A stretch of 64,000 nucleotides of DNA from Iodobacter fluviatilis (GCF_004194535.1 NZ_CP025781.1:3596001-3660000), one strand, 5' to 3'. Shown: positions 26,727 through 37,127, counted from the stretch's first letter. Made by a program: numbers and translations. The notes: generated by a model not told the origin, from the sequence alone.

Positions 26727-29222
26727 ATGAAAGCGAAACAACTAGCAGTAGCAATTGCACTCATTGGCGCTGGCGCGGCTCTTAATGTGCATGCTGAAGA
26801 AAAAATAAATAAGGTTGAGCGCGTTGAAGTAACGGGTTCGAGTATCAAGCGGATTAAGAAAGAGGGTGCGACACCTGTTGAGACAATTAGCCGTAAAGCA
26901 ATTGAAAAAACTGGTGCGGCTTCTGTGAATGAGTTGCTCAAAAATATCTCTTCAATGGATATTATGGATCAAGGAGAGCTGACTAGTAATGCACCGTCAG
27001 CATCGGGCAGTACAAATATCAAGATGCGTGGTTTGGGAACAGGAGATATTCTGGTATTACTAAATGGTCGTAGATTGCCAGTTAGTGCAATTGGAGATAC
27101 TGCGTCACCTTCCGGTGTTGATGTGAATATGATTCCAATTTCCGCAATTGAGCGTGTTGAAATTCTCAAGGATGGCGGCTCAGCGGTATATGGTGCTGAT
27201 GCAGTTGGTGGTGTGGTGAACTTCATTACCAAGAAGAATTATCAGGGTGGAGAAATTCGTGGCAATGTTGGCCAATCCAGCCGAGGCGATGGTACGGAAA
27301 AAAACTTTGGTATGAGCGGTGGCTATGGCGACTTGGATGAGCAAGGCTTTAATGTATTCGGAAGTTTTGATATTTTTAAGCGCGATGCAATTCTGCGCAA
27401 AGACCGTGACTTAACAAAGTCAGTAGATTTTCGAAGCTATGGCGGTAAAGATGGCCGTAGTAACTTCTCACCCTATGGCAATATTAATAAAGGTGGTACA
27501 GGTCAGGTTAAGCCTTGTCCTACTGAATTGTTAGGTGCCGATGGTAAGTGTAAGTTTGATTTTAATAACAGCATTCTGACAGCTTACAACGGTGCTGATC
27601 GCCAGACGGGCATGTTGCTTGGTACTGTAAAAATTAATGACGATATTCGTGCGTTTTTGCAGGGCTTTTACTCCAAGACTCAGGATCACTTCGAGGCGCA
27701 ACCTGCGCCTGATACGATGTATACCGCGGGGAAGGTGCAGCAGTATCAAGGTCGCTTTATGCAAGCTGGACCACGTATTACTGATCGTGATTCTTCAATG
27801 TACCAATTCGTGGCAGGCATTGAAGGTTCAACAAATGGTTTTGACTGGAATATTGCCGCTGGTCATGGTGTAAGCACCCAGACTAATCAAGATAGCAATT
27901 ATTTGGACCGCGATAAGTTTTTTGCGGCATTAGAAAGTGGTGCGATTGATGGCACTTCAACAAACAATAATCAAGCCATTGTTGATGCTCTTAAAGTGAC
28001 TCCGCGTCGTGAGGGTGAAAGTTCGCTTTCATTCTTTGATGCAAAGGTAAGTGGCGAAACTGGTATTAGTTTGCCAGGTGGCGCTTTGGCTTATGCTGTT
28101 GGCGTTTCGGCTACACGTGAATCCGTTAAAGACACCCCTGATCAGTTAAGTCAGGATGGTGGGGTATTTGGGAGTATTCAGCAGGGCGCGGTAGATGCTT
28201 CGCGTAATGCAAAAGCTGTTTATGCAGAATTGTCGATTCCTGTCCTGAAGAGCTTGGAGTTGCAAGCGGCTGTCCGTTACGATAGTTATGACTCAGATTC
28301 AAAAGCATCACCACGCTTGGCCGCACGCTTCCAGCCTATTCCAGAAGTGTTATTTCGTGCGTCCTATACAGAAAGTTTCCGCATGCCAACACTGAAGCAA
28401 TTATCGGGCGGTGCAGGAGAGGGGGCTTATACCGTAGAAACGCCTGAGGAGTGCGCTGCTCTCGGCCAGCCAAAGAATTGTAAAGTGGATGGGTATCTTA
28501 CTACTGGTAGTAATACAGCGCTTAAGCCTGAAACCGGTAAGTCATTCAACTTCGGTGTTGTGGCTGAATATGGACCATTCAGTGGCTCCATTGACTGGTG
28601 GAAAACAGAAAAAAGCGATGTGATTGATACGCCTACAGAGTTACAGGCTATCCAGCATGGTGCTTATAAGTACGATGCACGCGGCATTCTTATCAATACG
28701 GCACTTCAAAATCTTACTAGCTTGACTGTTGAAGGTATTGATACAGATATTAAATTTAGATTGCCAACTGAATTTGGAATATTCACTTTCAGTAATACAA
28801 ACTCTTATTACTTAACCAATGAAAAGGTTAATATTGATAATGAATTAGAAAACTGGAATGGTGTGTATAACAATCCTCAGTGGAGAAATACATTTAGGGT
28901 AGAGGCGGATAACGGTTCATGGGGTAGTGCTATTGCAGTTAAAACGACGGCAGGATTCTATGATAGGAAGCTACCAAATTCAGCTTCAGCGCCAATTGGC
29001 CCTGACGTTCGTGAGGTGCCTAGCTATACCGAGACTGATTTGACCTTGAGTTACTCAGGCTTTAAAAACCTTAAGATTGACGCTGCTGTAAAAAACTTGT
29101 TTGATAATATGCCACCCTTCTCTAATGCAAACGTGAACGGCAATAACAGCCAAATGGGTTTTGCAGAGTTGTATAGCGTACGTGGCCGTTTCTTCTCCTT
29201 GGGTGCTAAGTACTCTTTCTAA
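26727..29222 (+). CDS. TonB-dependent outer-membrane receptor
   Basis: An 831-residue receptor. The frame is open from 26658, but the ATG at 26727 follows a CAGGGGG element and starts a signal peptide (MKAKQLAVAIALIGAGAALNVHA). The plug domain (VEVTGSSIKRIKKEGATPVE, MRGLGTGDILVLLNGRRLP, VEILKDGGSAVYGADAVGGV) and the beta-barrel with C-terminal aromatic (GAKYSF) are clear. The TonB/ExbBD genes directly downstream should energise it. Substrate is unknown: the plug resembles Oar/cobalamin-like large receptors rather than a specific siderophore type. Confidence 0.95.
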   Translation: MKAKQLAVAIALIGAGAALNVHAEEKINKVERVEVTGSSIKRIKKEGATPVETISRKAIEKTGAASVNELLKNISSMDIMDQGELTSNAPSASGSTNIKMRGLGTGDILVLLNGRRLPVSAIGDTASPSGVDVNMIPISAIERVEILKDGGSAVYGADAVGGVVNFITKKNYQGGEIRGNVGQSSRGDGTEKNFGMSGGYGDLDEQGFNVFGSFDIFKRDAILRKDRDLTKSVDFRSYGGKDGRSNFSPYGNINKGGTGQVKPCPTELLGADGKCKFDFNNSILTAYNGADRQTGMLLGTVKINDDIRAFLQGFYSKTQDHFEAQPAPDTMYTAGKVQQYQGRFMQAGPRITDRDSSMYQFVAGIEGSTNGFDWNIAAGHGVSTQTNQDSNYLDRDKFFAALESGAIDGTSTNNNQAIVDALKVTPRREGESSLSFFDAKVSGETGISLPGGALAYAVGVSATRESVKDTPDQLSQDGGVFGSIQQGAVDASRNAKAVYAELSIPVLKSLELQAAVRYDSYDSDSKASPRLAARFQPIPEVLFRASYTESFRMPTLKQLSGGAGEGAYTVETPEECAALGQPKNCKVDGYLTTGSNTALKPETGKSFNFGVVAEYGPFSGSIDWWKTEKSDVIDTPTELQAIQHGAYKYDARGILINTALQNLTSLTVEGIDTDIKFRLPTEFGIFTFSNTNSYYLTNEKVNIDNELENWNGVYNNPQWRNTFRVEADNGSWGSAIAVKTTAGFYDRKLPNSASAPIGPDVREVPSYTETDLTLSYSGFKNLKIDAAVKNLFDNMPPFSNANVNGNNSQMGFAELYSVRGRFFSLGAKYSF

Positions 29223-29233
29223 TTAAAAAAATT

Positions 29234-29268
29234 ACCCGCAGAGCTTGTTTGCTCTGCGGGTGTTTGTT
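29234..29268 (+). terminator. Terminator after the TonB-dependent receptor
   Basis: ACCCGCAGAGC and GCTCTGCGGGT form an 11-bp perfect stem with a 6-base loop, followed by GTTTGTT. It begins 11 bp after the receptor stop and separates receptor and tonB transcription. Confidence 0.85.
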
Positions 29269-29608
29269 CGGGAAAGTAATTTTTTATGTAGTATAAAGAT
29301 ATAACTTTTTATTTTTTTATTTGCTGCTTTTTTTGTTTATGATGCAAAGGTGGGAAATCCTTCTTATTTATTATCCTATTCCAATTTGTTTATTTCTGAA
29401 TGCTTGAAAATTTATGTAACGGTGCCTTTTGAAAAAAAACAGAAGAGACTAATGCTTTCATCTGATTTTTTTGTTTGGTTTTATTGATTTTTTTACAAAA
29501 ATTAGAGAAAACCCTAGTGAATTTTTTTATTGGCTAGAGTAATGTTAAGTATATTACCGCTTAATAACTAATTAAGTTTTTTACGAAACATTTTTTAAGG
29601 AGAGCATA
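29269..29608. other. AT-rich region upstream of tonB
   Basis: About 340 bp with no ORF. It must carry the tonB-exbB-exbD-exbD promoter, but I cannot choose one -35/-10 pair among several A/T-rich candidates. Confidence 0.5.
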
Positions 29609-30253
29609 GTGGAAGCTTTTGGCCAGAACGCACGTGATCGTCGTGCAGTGGGCTTGGCTGGAGTGGCTGCCTTGCATGTGCTCGTTGTCTATGCGCTAGT
29701 TACAGGTTTAGGCAAGGATTTGGTCAAGGTCATTCAGCAGAAAGTTGAAGTGGCTGTGATTAGTGAGCCACCCCCACCCCCGCCGCCACCGCCAAAAATT
29801 GAGAAAGTGGTGAAGGAGACCGCGCCTCCACCTCCACAGCAGCAGCCTGCATATGTGCCGCCGCCGGTTGTTGCTCCAACTTCGCAGTCAGTTAATACGA
29901 TTCAAGCAACATCAGAAGTAAAAGCGCCTTCGGCTCCGGCAGTACCGCAAGCTACAGCCGCGCCTGCCCCTGTTGGCCCTATTTCAACCGCAGGGAATTG
30001 CTCTAAATTTGGTGGTCTGGAGTATCCACGTAAAGCGCTGGGTGAAGACATTAGTGGCATTGTCACCCTTGTTTATAAAACCAACGCCGAAGGGAAACTG
30101 AGTGAAATCATCAGCTCTAAGTTTTCTAGTGGGATTCCAATGTCTTTTCGCAGTCAGTTTTTGCAAGCAGCTAAGCAATCTTTGCAAGGCAATCACTGCA
30201 AAGCGGATACGACTTTTGAGCAAGAGCTTTCTTTCAAACTTGAATCTGAATAA
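29609..30253 (+). CDS. tonB: TonB energy-transducing protein
   Basis: A 214-residue protein started at GTG after a strong AAGGAG site. It has an N-terminal membrane anchor (about 15-35), a periplasmic Pro-rich spacer (EPPPPPPPPPKIEKV, then APPPPQQQP and YVPPP) and a C-terminal TonB domain with LEYPRKALGEDISGIVTLVY. It transmits the proton-motive force captured by ExbB/ExbD to outer-membrane receptors. First gene of a four-gene operon. Confidence 0.95.
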   Translation: MEAFGQNARDRRAVGLAGVAALHVLVVYALVTGLGKDLVKVIQQKVEVAVISEPPPPPPPPPKIEKVVKETAPPPPQQQPAYVPPPVVAPTSQSVNTIQATSEVKAPSAPAVPQATAAPAPVGPISTAGNCSKFGGLEYPRKALGEDISGIVTLVYKTNAEGKLSEIISSKFSSGIPMSFRSQFLQAAKQSLQGNHCKADTTFEQELSFKLESE

Positions 30254-30286
30254 TTAAGTCCCTCACTTTAACGAATGGAGTAAATC

Positions 30287-31024
30287 ATGGCTAAGTTCTC
30301 CCGCCAATTTTTTATGTTTGCAGCTGCTGCAGCTGCATGTGCTTTGCCAGTTTTGGCGAATACCACTGAAGCTGTTGCCAATCCATATGGCATCGACGCT
30401 TTGTGGGCCCAAGGTGACTTTGTAGCCAAAGGGACTTTAGTTATTTTGCTGACCATGTCGGCAGCCACATGGTACGTGTCGATTGTTAAAGTTTTAGATC
30501 AGCGTCGTTTAATTAAAATTGGCCGTGATTTGCTCAAAGCGCGTGGCCCAGAGCTGCTCACTAAAGCAAAAGCACTGAAAGACGACGGTATTTATAGTTC
30601 GGTGGCGCACGCGGGTTCACAAGCGGCCAGTGAGCACAGCGGCGAATTAAGCAAAAACGTAGACCTGAATACTTGGGTATCTATGGCAACCTACGATGCG
30701 GCGGATCATGCTGCCAGCAAGATGCAGGCAGGGATGTCGGTGATTGCAACCGTTGGTTCTACTGCACCATTCGTGGGTCTGTTTGGTACTGTATGGGGTA
30801 TTTACCACGCGCTGACAGCAATTGGTATCTCGGGCCAAGCGTCTATCGATAAAGTAGCTGGCCCAGTGGGTGAATCACTGATCATGACTGCGATTGGTCT
30901 GGCTGTCGCGGTTCCTGCGGTACTGGGGTACAACTGGTTGGTTCGTCGCAACAAACTGGTGGTAGAAATGGTTCACACCGTTGCTGCACGCTTGCACACC
31001 AATTTACTCAGCACACCTAAGTAA
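30287..31024 (+). CDS. exbB: ExbB, MotA/TolQ/ExbB proton-channel protein
   Basis: A 245-residue protein with N-terminal signal-like helix, a second helix near 40-60 (KGTLVILLTMSAATWYVSIV), then the paired C-terminal helices with ATVGSTAPFVGLFGTVWGI and ESLIMTAIGLAVAVPAVLGY, the family signature. It starts 33 bp after tonB. It forms the inner-membrane channel with ExbD. Confidence 0.96.
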   Translation: MAKFSRQFFMFAAAAAACALPVLANTTEAVANPYGIDALWAQGDFVAKGTLVILLTMSAATWYVSIVKVLDQRRLIKIGRDLLKARGPELLTKAKALKDDGIYSSVAHAGSQAASEHSGELSKNVDLNTWVSMATYDAADHAASKMQAGMSVIATVGSTAPFVGLFGTVWGIYHALTAIGISGQASIDKVAGPVGESLIMTAIGLAVAVPAVLGYNWLVRRNKLVVEMVHTVAARLHTNLLSTPK

Positions 31025-31026
31025 TT

Positions 31027-31464
31027 ATGAGATATCTGAGGCCAGGACAAAGGGCATCTAGCCACGATGAAGATGAGGTCATATCTAGCATCAATACCAC
31101 GCCTTTGGTGGATGTGATGCTGGTACTGCTCATTATCTTTTTGATCACTATTCCTGTTGTAACGCAAACCATTAAATTGACTTTGCCAAAGGAAATGAAT
31201 ATCCCTACCCAAACTAAGCCTGAGAACATTATTTTAGGCGTGGATGAGAAGAGTAATATTTATTGGAATATCAGCCAAATTAAGTCAGATGAAGAATTAC
31301 TGGCGCGTTTGGTGAAAATTGCAAAAATGGATCCTCAACCGGAAGTCCATATTCGCGGCGATATGTCTTCTAAATATAGCTCGGTAGGGCGGATTGTATT
31401 AGCGGTACAAAGAGCAGGTATTGTAAAGATTGCTTTTATTACCGAGCCACCAGCAAGAAATTAA
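31027..31464 (+). CDS. exbD: ExbD, first copy
   Basis: A 145-residue ExbD/TolR protein. The single membrane helix carries the essential Asp (INTTPLVDVMLVLLIIFLIT), followed by a periplasmic domain. It starts 2 bp after the exbB stop. A second ExbD follows, so each may have a distinct role or they may form a mixed complex. Confidence 0.96.
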   Translation: MRYLRPGQRASSHDEDEVISSINTTPLVDVMLVLLIIFLITIPVVTQTIKLTLPKEMNIPTQTKPENIILGVDEKSNIYWNISQIKSDEELLARLVKIAKMDPQPEVHIRGDMSSKYSSVGRIVLAVQRAGIVKIAFITEPPARN

Positions 31465-31533
31465 TAGCTTTTAGATGACAGAGGCGGGCTAGCCCCGTCT
31501 CTGATATGCAAAGCATCCCTGTGGAGAGTAATT

Positions 31534-31953
31534 ATGGGAATGAACGTTGGCGGTAATGATGACGATATGATGATGGAAATCAACACCACGCCATTGATTG
31601 ACGTGATGCTGGTGCTATTAATTATGTTGATTATCACCATTCCAATTCAAACACACGCTGTTAAATTGGATATGCCGGTTAATTCGCCTTCTAAGCCAAC
31701 TGAAAAACCAGAAGTGGTCCAGATCGATATTAATAGCAGCAATGTTATTTCTTGGGCAGGTACTCCTTTGGCTAACCGTGCTGAATTAGAAAAAAATCTT
31801 GAAACCGCCGCACAAAAAGCAGTTCAACCAGAGTTTCATATTCGCCCTGATAAAGATGCAAATTATGAAGCGGTAGCAATGGTCTTGGCCAGCTCCCAGC
31901 GCTTAGGTGTTAAAAAGATTGGTATTGTTGGTCACGAACAGTTTATTCAGTAA
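31534..31953 (+). CDS. exbD: ExbD, second copy
   Basis: A 139-residue ExbD/TolR protein with an acidic N-terminus (GGNDDDMMMEINTTPLIDVM), the conserved membrane Asp and a periplasmic domain. It has its own GGAGAG ribosome-binding site 69 bp after the first exbD. Sequence identity with the first copy is limited beyond the helix, so the duplication is old. Two-ExbD operons are common in TonB-rich bacteria. Confidence 0.96.
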   Translation: MGMNVGGNDDDMMMEINTTPLIDVMLVLLIMLIITIPIQTHAVKLDMPVNSPSKPTEKPEVVQIDINSSNVISWAGTPLANRAELEKNLETAAQKAVQPEFHIRPDKDANYEAVAMVLASSQRLGVKKIGIVGHEQFIQ

Positions 31954-31986
31954 AAAAGCTAGGTGTGTTTTCACACCTAGCTTTTC
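31953..31986 (+). terminator. Terminator of the tonB-exbBDD operon
   Basis: AAAAGCTAGGTGTG pairs with CACACCTAGCTTTT around a short loop, immediately after the second exbD stop, with a T-run. Confidence 0.9.
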
Positions 31987-32108
31987 TGCATTACCCAAAT
32001 AAAAATTAAGTACAAGGTTTTTATAAATAGCGGCTTGCATCTTATATGCGCGGTTGTTTGCCTATTTTAAATTTAAAATAACATAGAGTAATAATCACAG
32101 GGGCTGTA

Positions 32109-34109
32109 ATGAATAAATTAGCGATATGTATTAGTGTCTTGTTTGCATCGGCGCCCCTGTATGCGGCGCAAAGCGGCGAATTATTATTGCCTAATGCAGA
32201 ACAAATGGTGCAGTCATGCCAGCAAGGTATTGATCAAGCGAAGGGCAAAATTACAAAATTAGGAAAATTACCGTTAAATAAGGTCAATGCAGCTAATACG
32301 CTAGCCGAGTGGGATAGGATTAACCAATTGGCTGATAAAATTGGTGGGCCCGCAGGTTTATTATCAGAAGTTAGCCCTGATAGCGCGGTACGTGCAACGG
32401 CAGATGCATGCAATTTGAAAATGTCAGCTTTAATGAATGATGTTTTACAAAGTGAAGCTTTATATAGCCGCTTTAAAGTACTCAAGCCTAAAGACGCAAT
32501 TGATGCTGAAGCGCGGGCCGACATTCTAAATAATTTTGAAGACCGTGGCGTAAATCTATCCAAAGCCAAGCGTACCGAATTGCTGGCGATCTTTAATAAA
32601 ATAGAAAAACTGCAGCAGGATTTCTCGCGCAATATGCGTGATAATCAGGCCAAGATCAGCTTTAGCTCCGCTGAATTAACAGGCGTTGCCGCTCGTTTTT
32701 TAGAAACAGCAAAGAAAAATGCGGCAGGGCAGTATGTATTGGGCTTTGATTACCCAGAAATTGATGCGGTAATGGGCTATGCAGAATCAGAAACAACGCG
32801 TGAGCGCTACTATATTGCGCGGATGAAAATTGGCGGTGCGGCCAATTTGCAAATCTTAAAAGAAGTGGTGCAACTACGCCAACAGCTGGCTGATTTAACC
32901 GGCTATCCAAGCTACGCTGCCTTTGCTATGCGTAATAAAATGGCAGCCACCCCCGAGGCCGTCAATACTTTCCTGAGTGACGTGCAATCGCGCGTGAGCG
33001 AGCTAGAAAAATCCGACATTGAAGAGCTGCGCCAAGAAAAAGCCCGCTTTACTGGCAAGGCCGATAGCCAGCTCAAGCGCTGGGATGTCGCGTTTTATGA
33101 AGAGCAACTAAAAGCCAGCCGCTATCAACTTGATCAAAAACAAGTGCGTGAGCAGTTTCCAACTGAGCCAACGATTGCTTGGATGATGAATGTCACCGGC
33201 ACTTTATATGGCGTTGAATTTCGCCCTAATGCCGCTTTAAAAACCTGGCATAGCGATGTGCGCGCTTACGATGTATTTGATAAAGCCAGCCAAAAATACC
33301 TCTCCAGTTTTTATCTTGATTTATTCCCGCGTGATGGCAAATATAAGCACGCAGCCGCTTTTCCTGTGCGTGGTGTAAGCGTGCTGGGCGGGCAAACCCC
33401 TGTAAGCGTACTGGTTACTAACTTTAGCCGTGAAGGCTTTAATCAGGATGAATTAGAGACGCTCTTCCACGAGTTTGGTCATGTAATGCATGGCGTGCTG
33501 TCTAAAACCCGTTACAGCATGCAGGCGGGCACGTCGGTGAAGCGTGATTTTGTTGAGGCCCCATCACAAATGTACGAAGAATGGGCGCGTCGTCCAGAAG
33601 CGGAAGCACTCTTCAATGATACCTGCGCTAGTTGCAAACCGATTGATCCAAAATTGATTGCAAAAATGGATGACGCCCGCCGCTTTGGCCGAGGCCTTAA
33701 ATACGCTCGCCAAGTGCTTTATTCTGCATTTGATATGGCTTTAGCGGCTAAAAATGCCGGTGATCCACAAGCAGTATGGCAAGAGATGGAAGGCAAAACA
33801 CCGCTGGGCTATGTGGCTGGCACTGAATTTCCTGGCACTTTTGGGCATATCGTGGGTGGCTATGCGGCAGGGTATTACGGCTATATGTGGTCTGAAGTAT
33901 TGGCGTTGGATATGTTATCGGCTTATGGCAACAATGTGATGGATGTGAAGCAGGGCAAGCGTTACCGCGAATTGATTTTAGAAAATGGCGGCCAACGCCC
34001 CGCGATGCAATTAGTTGAAGAATTTATTGGCCGCAAACCTAATGCCGATGCCTTCTTTCAAGAAATTAGTGGTCAGCGTGGTGCATCTACAAAGACAGCT
34101 AAGAAATAG
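32109..34109 (+). CDS. Secreted M3-family metallopeptidase (oligopeptidase)
   Basis: A 666-residue Zn peptidase of the thimet/Dcp family. The catalytic motif is HEFGH (about residues 454-458) followed by the conserved FVEAPSQMYEEW segment that supplies the third ligand. An N-terminal signal peptide (MNKLAICISVLFASAPLYAA) predicts a periplasmic location, where it would cut short peptides. It directly precedes a peptide ABC transporter, suggesting processing of peptides for uptake. Confidence 0.93.
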   Translation: MNKLAICISVLFASAPLYAAQSGELLLPNAEQMVQSCQQGIDQAKGKITKLGKLPLNKVNAANTLAEWDRINQLADKIGGPAGLLSEVSPDSAVRATADACNLKMSALMNDVLQSEALYSRFKVLKPKDAIDAEARADILNNFEDRGVNLSKAKRTELLAIFNKIEKLQQDFSRNMRDNQAKISFSSAELTGVAARFLETAKKNAAGQYVLGFDYPEIDAVMGYAESETTRERYYIARMKIGGAANLQILKEVVQLRQQLADLTGYPSYAAFAMRNKMAATPEAVNTFLSDVQSRVSELEKSDIEELRQEKARFTGKADSQLKRWDVAFYEEQLKASRYQLDQKQVREQFPTEPTIAWMMNVTGTLYGVEFRPNAALKTWHSDVRAYDVFDKASQKYLSSFYLDLFPRDGKYKHAAAFPVRGVSVLGGQTPVSVLVTNFSREGFNQDELETLFHEFGHVMHGVLSKTRYSMQAGTSVKRDFVEAPSQMYEEWARRPEAEALFNDTCASCKPIDPKLIAKMDDARRFGRGLKYARQVLYSAFDMALAAKNAGDPQAVWQEMEGKTPLGYVAGTEFPGTFGHIVGGYAAGYYGYMWSEVLALDMLSAYGNNVMDVKQGKRYRELILENGGQRPAMQLVEEFIGRKPNADAFFQEISGQRGASTKTAKK

Positions 34110-34165
34110 CTTGTTGCAATGACGACTTAGGACTTGGCTGTATTCATTTCTCACTTTTAACATAT

Positions 34166-34240
34166 CGTCATTCCCGCAGGCCTTTGGCGGGAATCCAGTG
34201 GCGCTACTGGATCCCCGACAAAAACACTCGGGGATGACGG
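34166..34240 (-). repeat. 75-bp hairpin repeat, copy 2 (inverted)
   Basis: Reverse complement of the 10759-10833 repeat with roughly ten differences. Located between the M3 peptidase and the ABC transporter operon, where it may act as a structured intergenic element. Confidence 0.75.
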
Positions 34241-34363
34241 TTTTGTTTTGATAAGTCCTGCGGGATTTATTTTGAGCCACATTCTTAAATTGATGCGAAT
34301 GTATTTATTTATAAGATAAAACATTTGCCACAGCCTTATGACAGATTAAAAGAGGAGACGGTG

Positions 34364-36136
34364 ATGAAAAAACGATTAAGCATCGCCATAGCGGGGGCGC
34401 TATTAAGCCAGCCAGTATTGGCGGCGGATATGAGCAAGGTATTGCGGGTGGCATTTCCTGCGCCTGAAACCGGTTTTGATCCGGCTAAGGTATCTGATGT
34501 GTACTCCAGCTCGATTACAGAAAACGTATTCGATCCCATGCTCACCTATGATTTTATGGCAAGACCATCCAAGCTCATCCCGAATACACTGGCTGAAATG
34601 CCAAAGGTCAGTGAAGATGGCAAGGTATTAACTTTCCATCTTAAAAAAGGTATTTATTTTGCGCCTGATCCGGTATTTAAAGGCCAAACGCGTGAATTAA
34701 CTGCGGCTGATTATGTTTATTCATTAAAGCGCTTGGTAGATCCTACTACTGGCTCCCCAACTGGCTATTTAATTGCTGGTAAATTTATTGGCTTAGATGA
34801 ATGGGTTAAAACGGCCAAGAATGGCAAATTAAATTACGACGTTACCGTTGAGGGGATTAAAACCCTTGATCGCTATACTTTGCAATTAACGCTTAAAGAT
34901 GCTTATCCTGCATTACAGTATGTATTAGCTATGCCGCATTTGGGTGCAGTTGCACGTGAAGTTATAGAGGCTTACGCCGATAATACGATGTCGCACCCTG
35001 TTGGCACTGGCCCTTACATGGTAAGTGAGTGGAAGCCAGGCACGCATATTTCCCTAGTGGCAAATCCTAATTATAGAAAAAAAATAATTGCCTATAAGGC
35101 GGGCGATGATATTGGTGATCAGCAGCTCGCTAAAGAAATGAATGGTAAAACTATTCCTGAAGTAGGCCGAATTGAAATTTCAATCATTCAAGAAGAGCAG
35201 CCAAGATGGTTGGCTTTTAGAAATGGGGACTTAGATTTAAGTAGTATGCCTCAGCCGCTGGTGCGTGGTTCTATGTTACTCGACCCTAGTGATCCTTGGC
35301 GTGTTGATTTAAAACCAGATTTAAAGAAAAGAGGGATTAAGCTTCACCGCGATTTGGCTGAAGAAATTACCTACTATGTGTTTAATATGAAAGACCCTGT
35401 CTTGGGGGGCTTGGGTAAAGAGAAAATTGCTTTACGCCGCGCAATTGCAATGTCTTTTAATACTACAGATACGATTCGTAATATTCGCCGTAATCAAGCG
35501 GTAAAAGCGCAATATATTATCCCGCCGAATGTGGCTGGGCATAATCCTAACTTTAGAGCGGCATTTGAATATAACCCCGCTTTAGCGAATGCCTTGCTCG
35601 ATGAGTTTGGTTATAAATTAGGTGTGGATGGTAAACGTGATCTGCCCGATGGCAAGCCCTTGGTGGTTGATTTTATTACCGGCACTACAGGTATTGATAA
35701 ACAGTGGAATGAATATTGGCAAAAAGCTTTTGACCTAATTAAAGTTAAAGTGGCATTTAGACAAATGCAATGGAATGAGCAAGTTAAATCATTGCGTACC
35801 TGCACCTATGGTATGGATGGTGCGGCATGGCTGGCAGATTACCCCGATGGCGATAATTTCACCATGATGCTCTATGGCAAGAATATTGGTAGCGAAAATT
35901 ACGCCTGCTATAGCTCGCCTAAATACGATAAATTATATGAAGCATCACAAAAAATGGTTGATAGCCCAGAGCGTAATGCGCTGTATGATCAGATGAATAA
36001 AGTGATGATGGCAGATACGCCTTGGGTTATGGCCGATACGCGGTTTAATAATTACTTAACGCATGCTTGGATTAAGGGCTATAAACCCCATCCACAATTT
36101 AATACGCTGTGGCGTTATTTGGATATTCAAAAATAA
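34364..36136 (+). CDS. Peptide/oligopeptide ABC transporter substrate-binding protein
   Basis: A 590-residue SBP_bac_5-family protein. The frame is open from 34325 but the ATG at 34364 follows AGAGGAGAC and begins a clean signal peptide (MKKRLSIAIAGALLSQPVLAA). Typical segments include DPAKVSDVYSSSITENVFDP near the N-terminus, AADYVYSLKRLVDP and HPVGTGPYMVSEW. It is larger than DppA and closer in size to YejA-like proteins. First gene of a four-gene transporter operon. Confidence 0.95.
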   Translation: MKKRLSIAIAGALLSQPVLAADMSKVLRVAFPAPETGFDPAKVSDVYSSSITENVFDPMLTYDFMARPSKLIPNTLAEMPKVSEDGKVLTFHLKKGIYFAPDPVFKGQTRELTAADYVYSLKRLVDPTTGSPTGYLIAGKFIGLDEWVKTAKNGKLNYDVTVEGIKTLDRYTLQLTLKDAYPALQYVLAMPHLGAVAREVIEAYADNTMSHPVGTGPYMVSEWKPGTHISLVANPNYRKKIIAYKAGDDIGDQQLAKEMNGKTIPEVGRIEISIIQEEQPRWLAFRNGDLDLSSMPQPLVRGSMLLDPSDPWRVDLKPDLKKRGIKLHRDLAEEITYYVFNMKDPVLGGLGKEKIALRRAIAMSFNTTDTIRNIRRNQAVKAQYIIPPNVAGHNPNFRAAFEYNPALANALLDEFGYKLGVDGKRDLPDGKPLVVDFITGTTGIDKQWNEYWQKAFDLIKVKVAFRQMQWNEQVKSLRTCTYGMDGAAWLADYPDGDNFTMMLYGKNIGSENYACYSSPKYDKLYEASQKMVDSPERNALYDQMNKVMMADTPWVMADTRFNNYLTHAWIKGYKPHPQFNTLWRYLDIQK

Positions 36137-36173
36137 TGACTCATTTTGCATATTTTGTGGCTAAGGAAAAATA

Positions 36174-37112
36174 ATGCTCGCATATATTACTCGCCGTGTT
36201 TTACAAATGATCCCGACTATCTTCGGGGTGATGTTATTGGTTTTTATCTTATTTTCTGTGGTGGGTGGCGATCCAAGTTTAATCTTGGGCGGTAAGCATT
36301 TAACCGAGGACGTATTAAATAATATTCGTACCCAATTAGGGCTAGATAAAAGTCTGCCAGAGCAGTTCTTGATTTTTGTTAAGCAAGTACTGACTTTAGA
36401 TTTTGGCACGTCTTGGTCTACCCAACAGCCGGTATCGCAGATGATTGCTAGCCGCGTTGGCCCATCTTTAACCTTAACCGGGGCTTTACTGGCGGTAAGC
36501 TTGCTGATATCCATTCCTTTGGCCGCATTGGTGGCTTACTTTAGGGGCGGTGTAACCGATCGCATTGTGACGATTGCGTGTACCGTGGCGATGTCGATCA
36601 GCGCCTTGGTGTATATCGTGGTGGGCCAGTATTTCCTTGCTTATGAATTGGCTTGGTTTCCAGTGCGTGGCTGGGGTGATTCCTTATTCACCAATTTAAT
36701 GGTTTATGTGCCTTTGCCATTATTAATGGGTTTAATGGTTTCTATTGGCCCAGATATTCGTTTTTATCGTAGTTTTTTTATTGAAGAAATGAATAATGAT
36801 TATGTGCGTACGGCTAGGGCTAAAGGTTTATCAGAATCTAAAATTATGCTTAAGCATGTGCTGCGTAATGCGATGATTCCTGTCGTCACTAATGTGATGA
36901 TGGCATTGCCGTTTTTAATGATGGGGGCGCTGATTCTGGAAAGCTTCTTTGGTATTCCTGGTATGGGTAATGAAGTATTGCTGGCCGTAAATAAAAGCGA
37001 TTTTCCAGTGATTAAAGCTGTCACTATTTATATTGCGATTGCAACGATGATTTTTAATTTGTTGGCCGATTTGGTTTACAAATTAATTGATCCACGCGTT
37101 CAACTTAAATAA
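36174..37112 (+). CDS. Peptide ABC transporter permease (DppB-like)
   Basis: A 312-residue permease with an N-terminal helix (MLAYITRRVLQMIPTIFGVM), six predicted helices and the binding-protein-dependent transport signature near the C-terminus (YVRTARAKGLSESKIMLKHV). It follows the binding protein by 37 bp. Confidence 0.95.
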   Translation: MLAYITRRVLQMIPTIFGVMLLVFILFSVVGGDPSLILGGKHLTEDVLNNIRTQLGLDKSLPEQFLIFVKQVLTLDFGTSWSTQQPVSQMIASRVGPSLTLTGALLAVSLLISIPLAALVAYFRGGVTDRIVTIACTVAMSISALVYIVVGQYFLAYELAWFPVRGWGDSLFTNLMVYVPLPLLMGLMVSIGPDIRFYRSFFIEEMNNDYVRTARAKGLSESKIMLKHVLRNAMIPVVTNVMMALPFLMMGALILESFFGIPGMGNEVLLAVNKSDFPVIKAVTIYIAIATMIFNLLADLVYKLIDPRVQLK

Positions 37113-37127
37113 ACCCTGGGGAAACTT